Origin: Paenibacillus physcomitrellae
GTDB lineage: Bacteria > Bacillota > Bacilli > Paenibacillales > Paenibacillaceae
NCBI RefSeq assembly: GCF_002240225.1
Contig: NZ_CP022584.1
Location: 4,058,094 to 4,122,093, forward strand
Direction of reading: 5' to 3'
DNA length: 64,000 nt
Shown here: positions 53,820-63,962 of the stretch, piece after piece
Position numbering within the stretch: position 1 is the first letter of the stretch
Layout: every line of letters begins with the position of its first letter
Translations under genes and position numbers: made by a program
Notes under the pieces: model-generated
Seen by the model: only the letters and a program-made list of their open reading frames with translations
Told to the model about the DNA's origin: nothing
The model's database searches: none

Positions 53820-55193
53820 TTAACCTATTCCCGCGAAGGTGCCATAGATAAGGAAAACATTCAGCACGGACAGGACAACGGCTATAATCCACGAAGCGTA
53901 TTTAACCCATGTCCGGTTGGCGAAGGGACCCATTAATCGTTTGTCGCTGGTAAAAAGAGCGAGCGGGATAATGGCGAAAGGCAATTGAACGCTCAGAAAC
54001 ACCTGCGTATACAAGAGCAGCTGCTCGACGGCATTTTCCCTTCCTCCGAACATAATTACACAAATGATAACGGGGATCACGGCGATCAGCCGTGTGATGA
54101 TTCTGCGCAGCCAGGTCGGGATCTTCATTCGGATGAAACCTTCCATGACTATCTGCCCCGATAAGGTGCCGGTAATGGTCGAGTTCTGACCCGAAGCAAG
54201 CAGCGCAACCGCAAACAGCGTACTGAGCAGAGGACTGGCAATCGCTCCAACGATGGCATTATCCGAAAGAGCATTATACAGATCTGTAAAACGCCCCAAA
54301 TCGCTTGTCGTCCCGAAAAACATCGCTGCCCCCAAAACCAGTAGCAGGCAGTTAATGATAAAAGCAATGGTCAATTGGATGTTGGAATCAATCGTCGCAA
54401 ATTTGATAGCTTCTTTCTTCCCTTGCTCATCCCTTTTAAATTGGCGGGTCTGAACAATCGAGGAGTGCAAATACAAATTATGCGGCATAACGGTGGCCCC
54501 GACGATCCCTAAAGCAATCAACAGCATACCATTATTTGTGGCGATTTCAGGACTTGGGATAAATCCGGAAAGGAGCGGGCCGATGCTTGGGCTGGAAAGC
54601 AGCACTTCATACAGAAAGACGATAAAGATGGTCGCGATCAATGTTGCTACAATCGCTTCGATTTTTCTAAAGCCGACCTTGGTCAGCAGCAGCAATAAAA
54701 GCACATCCAGCGTTGTAATCAGTACACCTACGAGCAGCGGGATTTTAAACAGCAGCTGGAGCGCTACGGCTCCCCCGATCACCTCGGCAATATCTGTGGC
54801 CATAATCGCGAGCTCGGTTAAAATCCATAAAATAAAAGCAACAGGTTTGCTTGTAGCTTGACGGGTGGCCTGGGCCAGATCCATTCCCGTAACGATGCCC
54901 AGTTTGGCCGACATACTTTGAAGCAGCATAGCAACCAGGCTGGAGATTAAAATAACACTCAGCAGCGTATAGCCGAATTGGGAGCCGCCTTGAATGGACG
55001 TAATCCAGTTGCCGGGATCCATATAACCTACGGCTACCAATACGCCTGGTCCGCTAAAGGCGGCTAATTTCTTCCAAAATCCGGCTTGCTTTGGAAGGCT
55101 GACCGTATTGTTTACTTCCTCCAGACTGGCACCGTTGGTATGCTTGATAAGTTTTGATTTTTGTTGGACAGCAGGTATTTCTTCCATATTCAT
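53820..55193 (-). CDS. mntH: Nramp family divalent metal transporter MntH
   Basis: 457-residue proton-coupled Mn(II)/Fe(II) importer with 11 or so helices. The metal-site motif DPGNW is in [23 protein letters not shown], and the second motif is [15 protein letters not shown] (Met and His ligands). A polar N-terminal arm of about 40 residues precedes TM1. The upstream region carries an MntR-box-like sequence on a SigA-type promoter, consistent with repression by manganese. Confidence 0.95.
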   Translation of the reverse strand: MNMEEIPAVQQKSKLIKHTNGASLEEVNNTVSLPKQAGFWKKLAAFSGPGVLVAVGYMDPGNWITSIQGGSQFGYTLLSVILISSLVAMLLQSMSAKLGIVTGMDLAQATRQATSKPVAFILWILTELAIMATDIAEVIGGAVALQLLFKIPLLVGVLITTLDVLLLLLLTKVGFRKIEAIVATLIATIFIVFLYEVLLSSPSIGPLLSGFIPSPEIATNNGMLLIALGIVGATVMPHNLYLHSSIVQTRQFKRDEQGKKEAIKFATIDSNIQLTIAFIINCLLLVLGAAMFFGTTSDLGRFTDLYNALSDNAIVGAIASPLLSTLFAVALLASGQNSTITGTLSGQIVMEGFIRMKIPTWLRRIITRLIAVIPVIICVIMFGGRENAVEQLLLYTQVFLSVQLPFAIIPLALFTSDKRLMGPFANRTWVKYASWIIAVVLSVLNVFLIYGTFAGIG

Positions 55194-55251
55194 TCACCTC
55201 TTTGGCGATGGAATCTTTGGTCCTTGATGCGGAACCAAATTCGTTACCTTG

Positions 55252-55280
55252 ATTTTGCCCTAGGTAAACTTTGTTGTCAA
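55252..55280 (-). promoter_or_regulatory. SigA-type promoter for mntH
   Basis: Minus strand: perfect -35 TTGACA (55275-55280), 17-base spacer, -10 CAAAAT (55252-55257), about 60 bases before the mntH start. Confidence 0.6.
55253..55272. promoter_or_regulatory. MntR-box-like operator
   Basis: TTTTGCCCTAGGTAAACTTT is near-palindromic and resembles MntR sites of Bacilli (TTTGCCT...AGGAAAC-type). It covers the -10 and part of the spacer of the mntH promoter. Confidence 0.6.
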
Positions 55281-55357
55281 CATAAAATTTATTTAACCTT
55301 GTATAAAATATTGTTGCATGACAAACAATTAACAGCTAAACGTCCGTAAACGAAAGA

Positions 55358-55383
55358 AGGCTGCCGGGAATTTCCGACAGCCT
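55358..55383 (-). terminator. Terminator after the SDR gene
   Basis: AGGCTG-c-CGGGAA pairs with TTTCCG-a-CAGCCT; on the minus strand T-rich sequence follows. It separates SDR from mntH. Confidence 0.6.
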
Positions 55384-55450
55384 GAACAAATCTTAGAGCC
55401 CGAACGGACCTAGCAGGGGCCGACTCCGGCTTTTATTTTATGGTGCTTTG

Positions 55451-56236
55451 TTACAGCAGCGATTCGGCTCCGTCCACATAGATCTCCGTGCCTGTCACGT
55501 GAGACGATTCGTTTGATGCCAGGAACAGGACAAGGTCAGCCACCTGCTCAGCCGACCCCGGACCTTTCTCCAGAGGCTGGCTTCCTTCCGGATATTCCAC
55601 GGGAATGACGATTTTCTTGAGATCATCCGATGGGAAGGTATTCTCGCCGATGTTGGTTTCAATGGCCCCAGGACAAATCGCGTTGACCCGGATTTTATAT
55701 TGGGCAAGCTCAAGCGCGGCCATTTTCATGAAAGCGACCTGACCGGCTTTGGAAGAGGAATAAGCGGCGAACCCGAAGTTGGAGTACACGCGGTTGCCGT
55801 TGATGGAACTGGTGATGACGATGCTGCCGCCTTTCTTTTTCATGTAAGGGATTGCATATTTGACCGTGGCAAAGGTCCCGCGCAGATTGGTGTTCAGCGT
55901 CTGGTCCCACTCTTCAACGTCCAGCGTTTCAATAGGCGTCTTGGCGCCATTGATCCCGGCATTGGCAAAGACGATATCCACCCGGTCTTCCTGTTTGGCA
56001 ATTTCTTTATAGGCTTGTTCAACCATTTGAGGCTCAGAGACGTCGCATTTAATGACGGTGGCCGTGCCGCCGGCTTTCTCAATTTCCTGCTTCGTTTCAT
56101 CGGCGTGCTCCGGCGTCCGGTCCAGCATGTACACTTTGGCGCCGTTACGGGCAAAAGCAATTGCGCTTGCTTTCCCGATCCCGGAGCCGCCGCCGGTGAC
56201 TACGGCGATTTGGCCTTGAAGTCTTTGTTCTGGCAT
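55451..56236 (-). CDS. Short-chain dehydrogenase/reductase
   Basis: 261-residue SDR. The NAD(P)-binding TGGGSGIGKA, the NAG motif (FANAGINGA), the catalytic Ser (ITSSINGN) and YSSSKAG (Tyr-x3-Lys) are all present, with the C-terminal VTGTEIYVDGAESLL. Cofactor preference may be NAD because of an acidic Asp at LDRTPE. Substrate is unknown. AAGGAGG precedes the ATG. Single gene upstream of mntH, with its own terminator. Confidence 0.9.
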   Translation of the reverse strand: MPEQRLQGQIAVVTGGGSGIGKASAIAFARNGAKVYMLDRTPEHADETKQEIEKAGGTATVIKCDVSEPQMVEQAYKEIAKQEDRVDIVFANAGINGAKTPIETLDVEEWDQTLNTNLRGTFATVKYAIPYMKKKGGSIVITSSINGNRVYSNFGFAAYSSSKAGQVAFMKMAALELAQYKIRVNAICPGAIETNIGENTFPSDDLKKIVIPVEYPEGSQPLEKGPGSAEQVADLVLFLASNESSHVTGTEIYVDGAESLL

Positions 56237-56504
56237 GATAATCAGCCTCCTTGCTGAGTTGGTTATATAGAAAGGGGAGTCGCTATAACATTACCCTCTT
56301 CGGAGGGACGGAACCAAGAAATAAGGAGCCGACGCAGGCCGAAAGGCCACAACTCATAATTTGGCCAGAAGAGGATCCTATTATGTGTTTGGAAAATTAA
56401 TATGGAGCCCGAAAAAGGGGCATTAAACTAAAAATCACAGCATTGCCGGCGGAATCGATTTCATCTACAATAATCTTATATAAACACTGGGGGGAGACGG
56501 GGTT

Positions 56505-57848
56505 ATGACTAGCTTTAAATTTCCTGAGGATTTTATCTTTGGTTCGGCTACATCTTCATACCAAATTGAAGGCGCATACAACGAGGGAGGACGGGGGATG
56601 TCCATTTGGGACACATTCGCCCGCACACCCGGCAAGGTAGAGAATGGGGACACAGGCGATCTGGCCTGCGACAGCTACCATCTTTATAAGGAAGACGTTC
56701 AGCTTCTGAAAAATATGGGGGCCAAAGCCTACCGTTTCTCGGTCGCCTGGCCGCGTATTATTCCTGACGGCGACGGCGCCGTTAACCAGGAGGGCCTGGA
56801 TTATTACCACCGTCTGGTGGACGAGCTGCTGGCAAACGGCATTGAGCCGATGTGCACGCTGTACCACTGGGATCTTCCGCAGGCCTTGCAGGACAAGGGC
56901 GGCTGGGAATCCCGCGAGACGATTTCGGCTTTCGTGCGTTACGCCGAAACGATGTTTAAATCTTTTGAAGGCAAAATCAAGAACTGGATTACCTTTAACG
57001 AACCTTGGTGCGTATCGTTCCTGTCCAACGAGATTGGCGCGCATGCTCCGGGTAAAACGGACTTCCAGGCCGCGCTTGACGTCGCTCACCATCTGCTGGT
57101 GGCGCACGGCGAAACCGTGAAACGTTTCCGTGAACTCGGCCTAGACGGCGCGATCGGTATTGCGCCAAACACGGAATGGTTTGAGCCGTTCAGCAACCAT
57201 CAGGAAGATATCGACGCCTGCGCACGCCGCAACGCTTATTTTAACGGATGGTTCTTTGATCCTGTATTTAAAGGGCATTATCCGCAGCTGGCTTTGGACT
57301 GGTACAAGGCAAAAGGATATGAGCCGCCGGTTCAACCGGGCGACATGGAGACCATTTCCCAGCCGATTGATTTCCTGGGCATCAACTATTATACAGGCGG
57401 GGTTGGCCGCAATAATCCGGAGGAAGGACTGCTGGAGTTTGAAATCGTGGACGCGGCGTTCGACAAAACCGATTTCGACTGGAACATTTACCCGCAGGGC
57501 TTTTATTCCGTTTTGACCTGGGTGAAAGCCAATTACGGGGATATTCCGATCTACATTACGGAGAACGGCGCATATTATGAATCCGAAGAAGAGAACGGAG
57601 TGTATCACGATCCGAAACGGATCGAATACCTGCGCAAGCACCTGATCCAGCTGAACCGCGCGTTGGCTTCCGGCGTGAATGTCAAAGGTTATTTCCTGTG
57701 GTCCCTGATGGACAACTTTGAATGGGCGTTTGGCTACAGCAAGCCGTTTGGTCTGGTGCATGTCGATTTCAAAACGTTCAAACGGACGCCGAAAGACAGC
57801 TATTATTGGTATAAACAAGTGATCGCCGAAGGCGGGCTTGAATCTTGA
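56505..57848 (+). CDS. Beta-glucosidase, glycoside hydrolase family 1
   Basis: 447-residue GH1 enzyme. The acid/base is Glu166 in WITFNEPWC and the nucleophile is Glu353 in [44 protein letters not shown] is a standard N terminus. The C-terminal [23 protein letters not shown] completes the fold. It is intracellular and hydrolyses cellobiose or other beta-glucosides; unlike 6-phospho-beta-glucosidases it lacks an obvious PTS neighbour. GGGGGAG precedes the ATG. Ends with short repeats and a terminator. Confidence 0.94.
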   Translation: MTSFKFPEDFIFGSATSSYQIEGAYNEGGRGMSIWDTFARTPGKVENGDTGDLACDSYHLYKEDVQLLKNMGAKAYRFSVAWPRIIPDGDGAVNQEGLDYYHRLVDELLANGIEPMCTLYHWDLPQALQDKGGWESRETISAFVRYAETMFKSFEGKIKNWITFNEPWCVSFLSNEIGAHAPGKTDFQAALDVAHHLLVAHGETVKRFRELGLDGAIGIAPNTEWFEPFSNHQEDIDACARRNAYFNGWFFDPVFKGHYPQLALDWYKAKGYEPPVQPGDMETISQPIDFLGINYYTGGVGRNNPEEGLLEFEIVDAAFDKTDFDWNIYPQGFYSVLTWVKANYGDIPIYITENGAYYESEEENGVYHDPKRIEYLRKHLIQLNRALASGVNVKGYFLWSLMDNFEWAFGYSKPFGLVHVDFKTFKRTPKDSYYWYKQVIAEGGLES

Positions 57849-57913
57849 ATCTTAGAACTTGAATCTTGAATCTTCAATCTTGAATCTCAGATCTTAAATC
57901 TCAGATCTTAAAT
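57845..57913. repeat. Tandem repeats of TTGAATC / CTCAGATCTTAAAT
   Basis: Begins within the last codons of the beta-glucosidase gene and runs to the next hairpin: seven-base TTGAATC units, then two 14-base units. Confidence 0.8.
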
Positions 57914-57933
57914 CAAAAATAGCTTGCAATAAC

Positions 57934-57968
57934 AAACAACCCTCCCGCATTCTGTGGGAGGGTTGTTG
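57934..57968. terminator. Terminator between the GH1 and PatB genes
   Basis: Perfect AACAACCCTCCC and GGGAGGGTTGTT with a nine-base loop. Weak T-run, convergent genes on both sides. Confidence 0.7.
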
Positions 57969-58050
57969 CATATTTCGGGCACGCTTCCGAAACCGTGTTT
58001 CTGGCTGGTGTTCGGGTGCTGGCAGATCCGGCACAACCACAACGTTTGAT

Positions 58051-59256
58051 TTACTTCCCGATATAATGCTCCATGGCTTTGTCCAGACGAGACATGGCTT
58101 CTTCAACGATGCTGCGGGCGCAGGCCAGATTCATCCGCATAAAGCCTTCGCCTTCTTTGCCGAACGGAGCCCCGTTGTTAAGGCCGAGACGGGCTTCCTT
58201 GATCATAAAAGCGTTAAGCTCATCCGCAGAAAGCCCAAGCTCGCGGAAATCGAGCCAAAGCAGATAGGTGGCTTCGGGCAGCAGGGTTTTAACTAGCGGG
58301 GTACCGTCTGCTTTCTGATAACGGGCCATGTACTGCTGTACATATTCCATGTTGGAACGGATATAAGCGAGGCAATCGTCCAGCCAGGCATCGCCATGTT
58401 TATAGGCGGCTTCGGCTGCGGTTAATCCGAATATGCCGGCATGAGCCACCTCGCGAGTACTGAGATTGTGCACAAATTTCTCGCGCAGCTCCGGATTCGC
58501 AATGATGATATTGGAAGTATTCAGAGCTGCCAGATTAAAGGTTTTGCTAGGGGCTGTACAAATGACGGAATGCTGGCTGGCCTGCTCCGATAAAGAAGCA
58601 TAAGGCACATGGGCGTTAGGCTCAAACACCAGGTCCGCATGAATTTCGTCTGAGACGACAAGAACGCCATAATGTTCTGCGAGCTCGTGGAGCTTCAGCA
58701 GCTCCTCACGGGTCCAGACGCGGCCAACCGGGTTGTGCGGACTGCACAGAATCAGCATTTTGGCTTTGCCGGAGGTGCCGCTCATCAGCGTCTCAAGCTG
58801 TTCGAAATCCATCTCGTAATGTCCGCCCTCCAGCTCGCGGAGAGGGTTCAGCAGAAGCTTGCGCTCCAGATTGTTAACGACTTTGGCAAAAGGCGGATAA
58901 ACCGGCGGCTGGATAATGACCTCTTCCCCGGCTTCTGTAAAGGTTTCAACGAGATGGTACAGCGCGGGAACCACCCCTGGAGCGTAAACGATAGACTGAG
59001 GATCGATCTTCCAATGGTGTCTTCTCAGCATCCATCCGGCCACGGCTTCCTTATAGTCGTCGCTTAAGAAGCTGTAGCCGAAAACCCCGTGATCTACTTT
59101 CTCATGCAAAGCTTGAATAACGGCTTCCGGTACTTTGAAGTCCATGTCGGCCACCCACATGGGGAGCACATCTTCGCTGCCGAAGATTCTAGCCAGAGAT
59201 CCCCATTTCTCGGATGACGTATTGGTACGGTCGATAGGTGTATCGAAAGATGGCAT
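58051..59256 (-). CDS. patB: MalY/PatB family PLP-dependent aminotransferase-like lyase
   Basis: 401-residue fold-type I PLP enzyme. The PLP lysine is in TAPSKTFNLAAL, the aspartate is in VSDEIHADL, and CSPHNPVGRVW and the N-terminal VLPMWVADMDFKVPEAV are diagnostic for MalY/PatB. B. subtilis PatB is a C-S lyase acting on cystathionine and related thioethers. The start has GGGAGG upstream. Single gene; role in sulfur amino-acid metabolism is by family. Confidence 0.9.
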   Translation of the reverse strand: MPSFDTPIDRTNTSSEKWGSLARIFGSEDVLPMWVADMDFKVPEAVIQALHEKVDHGVFGYSFLSDDYKEAVAGWMLRRHHWKIDPQSIVYAPGVVPALYHLVETFTEAGEEVIIQPPVYPPFAKVVNNLERKLLLNPLRELEGGHYEMDFEQLETLMSGTSGKAKMLILCSPHNPVGRVWTREELLKLHELAEHYGVLVVSDEIHADLVFEPNAHVPYASLSEQASQHSVICTAPSKTFNLAALNTSNIIIANPELREKFVHNLSTREVAHAGIFGLTAAEAAYKHGDAWLDDCLAYIRSNMEYVQQYMARYQKADGTPLVKTLLPEATYLLWLDFRELGLSADELNAFMIKEARLGLNNGAPFGKEGEGFMRMNLACARSIVEEAMSRLDKAMEHYIGK

Positions 59257-59441
59257 AAAGGCAAAAACCTCCCTGATCTCACGTTTGATTTATAGAAATA
59301 GTCTATACGAAAAGGGGCTTTTTATCAAAAATAATAATCTATCACTCTGCCAAAATTTACTTCATGACCACGCTGGAAGAGATTTGGTAACATAGACTTA
59401 TTCCGGTAGATTTACCGAATCAAAAGCGGGGGTTATCTTGT

Positions 59442-61064
59442 ATGCATCGTTGGCTAAAAGCTGCGGCAGCCGCATGTTTAGGTGCGGGGATCTGTTCGGC
59501 GGCGCTTTCTATCAGCGCTCCGACGGTCGGTCTTGCAGCGGGGAATTCCCAAGTTTTCTATGATATTAACGACAGTTTTGCTAGAGAAGCGATTATGGAT
59601 CTTTATCAACGTAAAATCGTAGAAGGAACCGCACCCGGTACCTTCTCACCCAAGAGAGCCCTGACACGCGCCGAAGGAACCAAGGCGATGATGGAACTGA
59701 TGAAGCTTCAACCAGTGGAGGGGGGGATCCCGGCCTTCCAGGATGTGCCTAAAGCGGCCTGGTATTACGGTTACGTGCAGGCCGGCGTCTATTTGAATTT
59801 GGCGCAGGGGAAAGGGAATGGGAAATATATGCCTTCTGACGGAGTAACCCGGCAGGAGCTGGCGGTTTGGCTGATCCGCTTTCTGAAACAAACGGCATCA
59901 AGCGGCAGCTTGTCCAGTCTCTATTCGGATGCTGCAGAGGTCGCCGATTGGGCGGCTCCTTCCGTCTATACGGTTCAGAAGCTGGGGCTGATGGAGGGAG
60001 CGGATGGACGTTTCCGGCCAAAAGCCGTCGTGACCCGTGAGGAAATGGCGGCTGTTATGGACCGAATTGTGACGAATGGCACCTATGAGAATCCCATTTC
60101 CGCTCCTGTAGCCCAGCCGATCCAATTGGGCTGGCAGTACGGGCAGACGGATGCGGAATTTAAGGCAAGCGTGTCTTCATCCAATATTAACGTGCTTTCT
60201 CCCAGGTGGTATTTCCTGAATGCGGACGATACTTTAAGTGATTCAACCAAAACGCCGCTGATCAGCTGGGCCAAGTCCACTGGCCGGAAAGTCTGGCCGC
60301 TTGTCGGCAACCGCTCTAATGCGGAAGCCACACACGCCATGCTTTCCAATCCGGCTTTATCGGAGCGGACTGCGGCCTCTCTGGCAGCCTATACCTCCAA
60401 ATATGAGCTGGACGGACTCAATCTCGATTTTGAAAATGTGCTTCCGGCTGACCGCGCGTATTTGACTTCATTTGTAGCTAATTTAGCCGGAAAGCTGCAT
60501 CAAGCCGGCAAAAAGCTGTCGGTTTGCGTTTCCCCGGATTTGGGGACCGATTGGACGGCAGCCTTCAATTATGCAGCGTTGGCCCAAAGCGCGGATTATT
60601 TGATCCTGATGGGTTATGACGAGCATTGGGGCAGCGATCCGGAGCCGGGACCGGTAGGGTCGTTGGCCTGGGTACAGTCCGGTTTGGACAAGCTGGTGAA
60701 GCAGGCGGGAGCAGGGAAGGTGATCCTGGGACTGCCTCTGTACAGCCGGGATTGGTCGGTCAGGGCGAACGGCACGACTCTTTCGGCGGAGGATGTGACG
60801 TTAAGCGAGCAGAATGCCAGAATTCCCCGCTACGGCATGTATCCATCTTGGAAATCGGCTCTCGGCCAATATACGGCAGCTTATCAGTTGAACGGAGTCC
60901 GGCATCAGCTGTGGTTTGAAGACAGCCGCTCGCTGACACTGAAATACCGGATGGGGCAAGGGCGAAAGGTTGCAGGATTCGCTTATTGGTCTATTGGCGG
61001 GGAGCATGACGGCGTCTGGAAGGCGCTCAATAACGCGACCCGGTTTAACGGTTATAAATTTTAG
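59442..61064 (+). CDS. S-layer-anchored glycoside hydrolase family 18 protein
   Basis: 540 residues. A signal peptide (residues about 1-32, ending in GLAAG) is followed by three SLH domains, about 40-215 (YDINDSFAREAIMDLYQRKIVEGTAPGTFSPKRALTRAE and repeats), for binding pyruvylated cell-wall polymer. The GH18 catalytic domain, about 225-540, has ELDGLNLDFENV with the acid Glu of the DxxDxDxE-type motif. It resembles YaaH/YdhD/CotR-like cortical or cell-wall hydrolases that cleave N-acetylglucosaminyl bonds. No strong ribosome site; GGGGGTT lies before the ATG. Confidence 0.92.
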   Translation: MHRWLKAAAAACLGAGICSAALSISAPTVGLAAGNSQVFYDINDSFAREAIMDLYQRKIVEGTAPGTFSPKRALTRAEGTKAMMELMKLQPVEGGIPAFQDVPKAAWYYGYVQAGVYLNLAQGKGNGKYMPSDGVTRQELAVWLIRFLKQTASSGSLSSLYSDAAEVADWAAPSVYTVQKLGLMEGADGRFRPKAVVTREEMAAVMDRIVTNGTYENPISAPVAQPIQLGWQYGQTDAEFKASVSSSNINVLSPRWYFLNADDTLSDSTKTPLISWAKSTGRKVWPLVGNRSNAEATHAMLSNPALSERTAASLAAYTSKYELDGLNLDFENVLPADRAYLTSFVANLAGKLHQAGKKLSVCVSPDLGTDWTAAFNYAALAQSADYLILMGYDEHWGSDPEPGPVGSLAWVQSGLDKLVKQAGAGKVILGLPLYSRDWSVRANGTTLSAEDVTLSEQNARIPRYGMYPSWKSALGQYTAAYQLNGVRHQLWFEDSRSLTLKYRMGQGRKVAGFAYWSIGGEHDGVWKALNNATRFNGYKF

Positions 61065-61076
61065 AGTTAAATAGGC

Positions 61077-61129
61077 ATAAATAAAAGGGTATCCCGGTCG
61101 TTCAGACTGAGGGTACCCTTTTATTTATC
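61077..61129. terminator. Bidirectional terminator after the GH18 gene
   Basis: ATAAATAAAAGGGTA pairs with TACCCTTTTATTTAT. A-rich and T-rich arms serve both convergent genes. Confidence 0.85.
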
Positions 61130-61185
61130 TGGTGTTTTGTTCAAGTATGCGTGATGTTTGGAACGGCTCATTTCAGTCAGTCCAA

Positions 61186-62157
61186 TCAGGTTTCGTATAA
61201 AACCGTCCCAGTCTCTGACAAATCATAGCCGGAGATCGAGCGCAGCTCGCTTTGGAAGGCATCAGATCTGATGATATGAAGCACAGCTTCGATCCAGCCG
61301 GAATTCCCCTGCTGCTTGAGCAGAACAAGGTCATAACATTCATCGGTCAAAGGGATGAAATCAACACCTCCAACAGTCATGGCTGCTTTCTCGATCCCTA
61401 CGCCGACATCGGCTTCGCCTGAAGCCACCTTGCCGGCCACGCCCAGGTGGTTAGTTTCCTCCCGGCCATAACCTTGAATATCAGTTCCGCGAATGCCGAG
61501 CAGACGAAGCTGCTCATCGAGAAGCACACGAGCGCCGGAGCCTTTCTCGCGGTTGGCAAGCCGCAGTCCCGGACGTTTCAAGTCCCCCCAGCCGCTGATC
61601 CCTTCAGGGTTGCCTTCTCTGACGTAAAGTCCCGCCTTCCGCTTTAATAAATGGACGACAACATAAGAAGAGCCAATCAGAAATTTCCGGATGTAAGGGA
61701 GATTATACTCCCCGGTATCCCCGTCCAGCAGGTGGGTGCTGACAATGTCAGATTGTCCGCGGTACATGGAGATCAGGCTGTCCACACTGCCGACGAAGGA
61801 ACGCAGTGGACGGACGCCGGGAATTTGCCGTTCCATATGTTTGGCCAGAATGTCCAAGCTGATATCCTGGCCGGTGATGACGAGAGGCCGAACGCCGTTT
61901 TGCGGCAAAGATGGGGGAGCGGCGGAAGCCGCAGAAGCTGCTTCGTTGCCGGAAGGAGAAGACGGAACGTCCGCTGTCGTTCTTATTCCCTTGGAGCGGT
62001 TCTTGAACGCCTCCAGATCGGCGGCGTCCACCCGCATTTGTTTGCCGACACGGTAGGCGGGCAGGTCGCCTTTTTTTATAAGATCGTATACGGTCAATTT
62101 GGATATTTTAAGCAGCTTGGCGATCTCTTCAGTTGTATAGGAAACTTCGCTGGACAT
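61186..62157 (-). CDS. One-component regulator: excisionase-type HTH fused to a periplasmic-binding-like domain
   Basis: 323 residues. The N-terminal HTH_17 domain (about 6-55) is SYTTEEIAKLLKISKLTVYDLIKKGDLPAYRVGKQMRVDAADLEAF. A Ser/Ala-rich linker (about 60-90) leads to a PBP-like domain (about 91-323) with RLANREKGSGARVLLDEQL and VASGEADVGVGIEKAA, typical of the ModA/PBP_like fold in cytoplasmic sensors. Divergent from modA-modB, it is the likely molybdate- or tungstate-sensing regulator, though the ligand is not proven. AAGGAGG precedes the ATG. Confidence 0.9.
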   Translation of the reverse strand: MSSEVSYTTEEIAKLLKISKLTVYDLIKKGDLPAYRVGKQMRVDAADLEAFKNRSKGIRTTADVPSSPSGNEAASAASAAPPSLPQNGVRPLVITGQDISLDILAKHMERQIPGVRPLRSFVGSVDSLISMYRGQSDIVSTHLLDGDTGEYNLPYIRKFLIGSSYVVVHLLKRKAGLYVREGNPEGISGWGDLKRPGLRLANREKGSGARVLLDEQLRLLGIRGTDIQGYGREETNHLGVAGKVASGEADVGVGIEKAAMTVGGVDFIPLTDECYDLVLLKQQGNSGWIEAVLHIIRSDAFQSELRSISGYDLSETGTVLYET

Positions 62158-62248
62158 GATTGTCCTCCTTAAATAGAAAGCTAATAGAAGCTACGAACCG
62201 TTTGGTTTAATTATTTTAACATAAAGCTTATTTGAGCAGAAAAAGAGA

Positions 62249-62278
62249 TTTACAAGCTGTTTTTTATAAAAGTATAAT
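62249..62278 (+). promoter_or_regulatory. SigA-type promoter for modAB
   Basis: -35 TTTACA (62249-62254), 18-base spacer, perfect -10 TATAAT (62273-62278). The following 40 bases carry repeated ATAAC words that may be regulator sites. Confidence 0.6.
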
Positions 62279-62328
62279 CATAATAACGATAACTAAATAT
62301 ACATAAACATAACTATGGAGGATAAATG

Positions 62329-63216
62329 ATGATAAATAAAATTAAGTTTAGTATGGTTTTGTTATTATTTGTTATAGTTGTCGCTGTTCTTTCAGGCTGC
62401 GGGAACAGCAGCAGTAAGGATAACGAAGCTTCATCGGTCTTATCACCAACTTCAGCAGCAACAGCTTCAAGTGGCGGTGCCTCAGGTGATGTTGTTTCGG
62501 GTGAGCCTCAGGACGATGTGGAGTTGACGATTTCGGCAGCGGCCAGCCTTACTGATGCTTTAACGGAAATCAGTCAGTCCTTTGAGGCCCAAAATCCGCA
62601 TATTCATTTGAATTTTAACTTTGGCGCTTCGGGCACGCTTCAGCAGCAAATTGAACAAGGGGCGCCAGCGGATTTGTTTCTGTCGGCCTCAGCCAAAAAT
62701 ATGCAGGCACTTCTCGATAAGCAGCTCATTGACAGCTTGCAGGAAGTAAATCTCCTATATAACGATCTTGTTGTTATTACACCTGCGGATAAAGCAGCAG
62801 GTTCTGTTCAAACCTTGGACGATTTGAAGAAGCCTGACGTGAAAACTGTTGCGATCGGGATTCCGGAGAGCGTTCCGGCGGGGAATTATGCACAGGAATC
62901 GCTGAAGGCAGCCGGTATTTGGGAGAGCCTCAAGGCTAAGACGGTTCAGGGCAAGGACGTGAGACAGGTGCTGCAGTATGTGGAAACGGGGAATGCGGAT
63001 GCCGGATTTGTTTATAAAACGGATGCGCTGACATCAGAGCAGGTCAAAGTGGCTTTTAGCGTTGATCCCTCTCTCTACAAGCAGATCGAGTATCCGATCG
63101 GAATTGTGAAAGCCACGAAACATAGCCAGGAAGCGGAAGCCTTCTATCAATATCTGCAAACCAAGGATGCGCTGGATGTATTTGTGAAGTACGGCTTCAC
63201 GATCCCGCAGAATTAA
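62329..63216 (+). CDS. modA: Molybdate-binding lipoprotein ModA
   Basis: About 295 residues. Lipoprotein signal MINKIKFSMVLLLFVIVVAVLSGC with the lipobox Cys at 24, then a Ser/Ala/Gly-rich stretch, then the ModA fold: LTISAAASLTDALTEISQSFEAQNP, NFGASGTLQQQIEQGAPADLFLSAS and the ligand-loop VPAGNYAQESLKAAG. ATG 62329 has GGAGG seven bases upstream; ATG 62326 is also possible. It delivers molybdate or tungstate to ModB. Confidence 0.92.
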   Translation: MINKIKFSMVLLLFVIVVAVLSGCGNSSSKDNEASSVLSPTSAATASSGGASGDVVSGEPQDDVELTISAAASLTDALTEISQSFEAQNPHIHLNFNFGASGTLQQQIEQGAPADLFLSASAKNMQALLDKQLIDSLQEVNLLYNDLVVITPADKAAGSVQTLDDLKKPDVKTVAIGIPESVPAGNYAQESLKAAGIWESLKAKTVQGKDVRQVLQYVETGNADAGFVYKTDALTSEQVKVAFSVDPSLYKQIEYPIGIVKATKHSQEAEAFYQYLQTKDALDVFVKYGFTIPQN

Positions 63217-63219
63217 CGT

Positions 63220-63888
63220 ATGACGGAGATAACTTGGCATGATTTCTGGCCGCCGGTCCGGCTTTCACTGCAAATAGCCCTGCTTTCGAGTTTTGCGGCT
63301 CTTGTCCTGGGGGTTGTGGCTGCGCGCTGGATGTCCCGCGCCCGGTTCCGGGGCAAGGTGCTGGTGGAGACATTGTTTATGCTGCCGCTGGTGCTTCCGC
63401 CGACCGTTGTCGGCTTCCTGCTGCTGATTGTATTAGGCCGTAGAAGCTGGCTCGGACGTTTGATTGAATGGGTGTTTGATGCGCCGATTATTTTCAGCTG
63501 GTATGCTGGCGTGGTCGCTTCTGTGGTTGTTGCTTTTCCGCTAGTTTATCAGACGATGAAGACCGGATTTCGTTCGATAAACCGCAGTCTGGAGGATGCG
63601 GCGCGTTCGATTGGCGCCAGTGAATGGCAGCTCTTCCGGTACGTTTCGCTGCCGCTTGTATTCCAGTCGCTGCTCAGCGCCTACATACTCGGCTTTGCCC
63701 GGGCTTTGGGTGAATTCGGGGCTACGCTGATGATTGCCGGGAACATTCCGGGCAGAACCCAGACGGTTCCAACGGCCATTTATGTGGCGGTGGATTCAGG
63801 TAACATGTCAATGGCCTGGGTTTGGACGGGAACGGTAATTGTCATCTCGTTCCTGATGCTGCTGTTTACCGGTCGGAAAGCCCCATAG
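63220..63888 (+). CDS. modB: Molybdate ABC transporter permease ModB
   Basis: 222-residue permease with five to six helices and the EAA-loop SLEDAARSIGASEWQLFRYVSLPLVF. FGATLMIAGNIPGRTQTVPTAIYVAVDSG is diagnostic of ModB. It begins three bases after modA. The expected modC ATPase gene does not follow; the sequence after it reaches a terminator within 75 bases, so the ATPase must come from elsewhere. Confidence 0.92.
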   Translation: MTEITWHDFWPPVRLSLQIALLSSFAALVLGVVAARWMSRARFRGKVLVETLFMLPLVLPPTVVGFLLLIVLGRRSWLGRLIEWVFDAPIIFSWYAGVVASVVVAFPLVYQTMKTGFRSINRSLEDAARSIGASEWQLFRYVSLPLVFQSLLSAYILGFARALGEFGATLMIAGNIPGRTQTVPTAIYVAVDSGNMSMAWVWTGTVIVISFLMLLFTGRKAP

Positions 63889-63962
63889 GAGGGTTAAATA
63901 GGAGAAAGCCAGATAGAAGGAGTAACCGGATGCAAGTTAAATAGATTAGTAGATTTGCAACA

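Noticed and set aside
63889..63962. Start of modC
   Set aside because: The only ATG with a ribosome site opens a four-codon frame that stops at once, and a hairpin follows.
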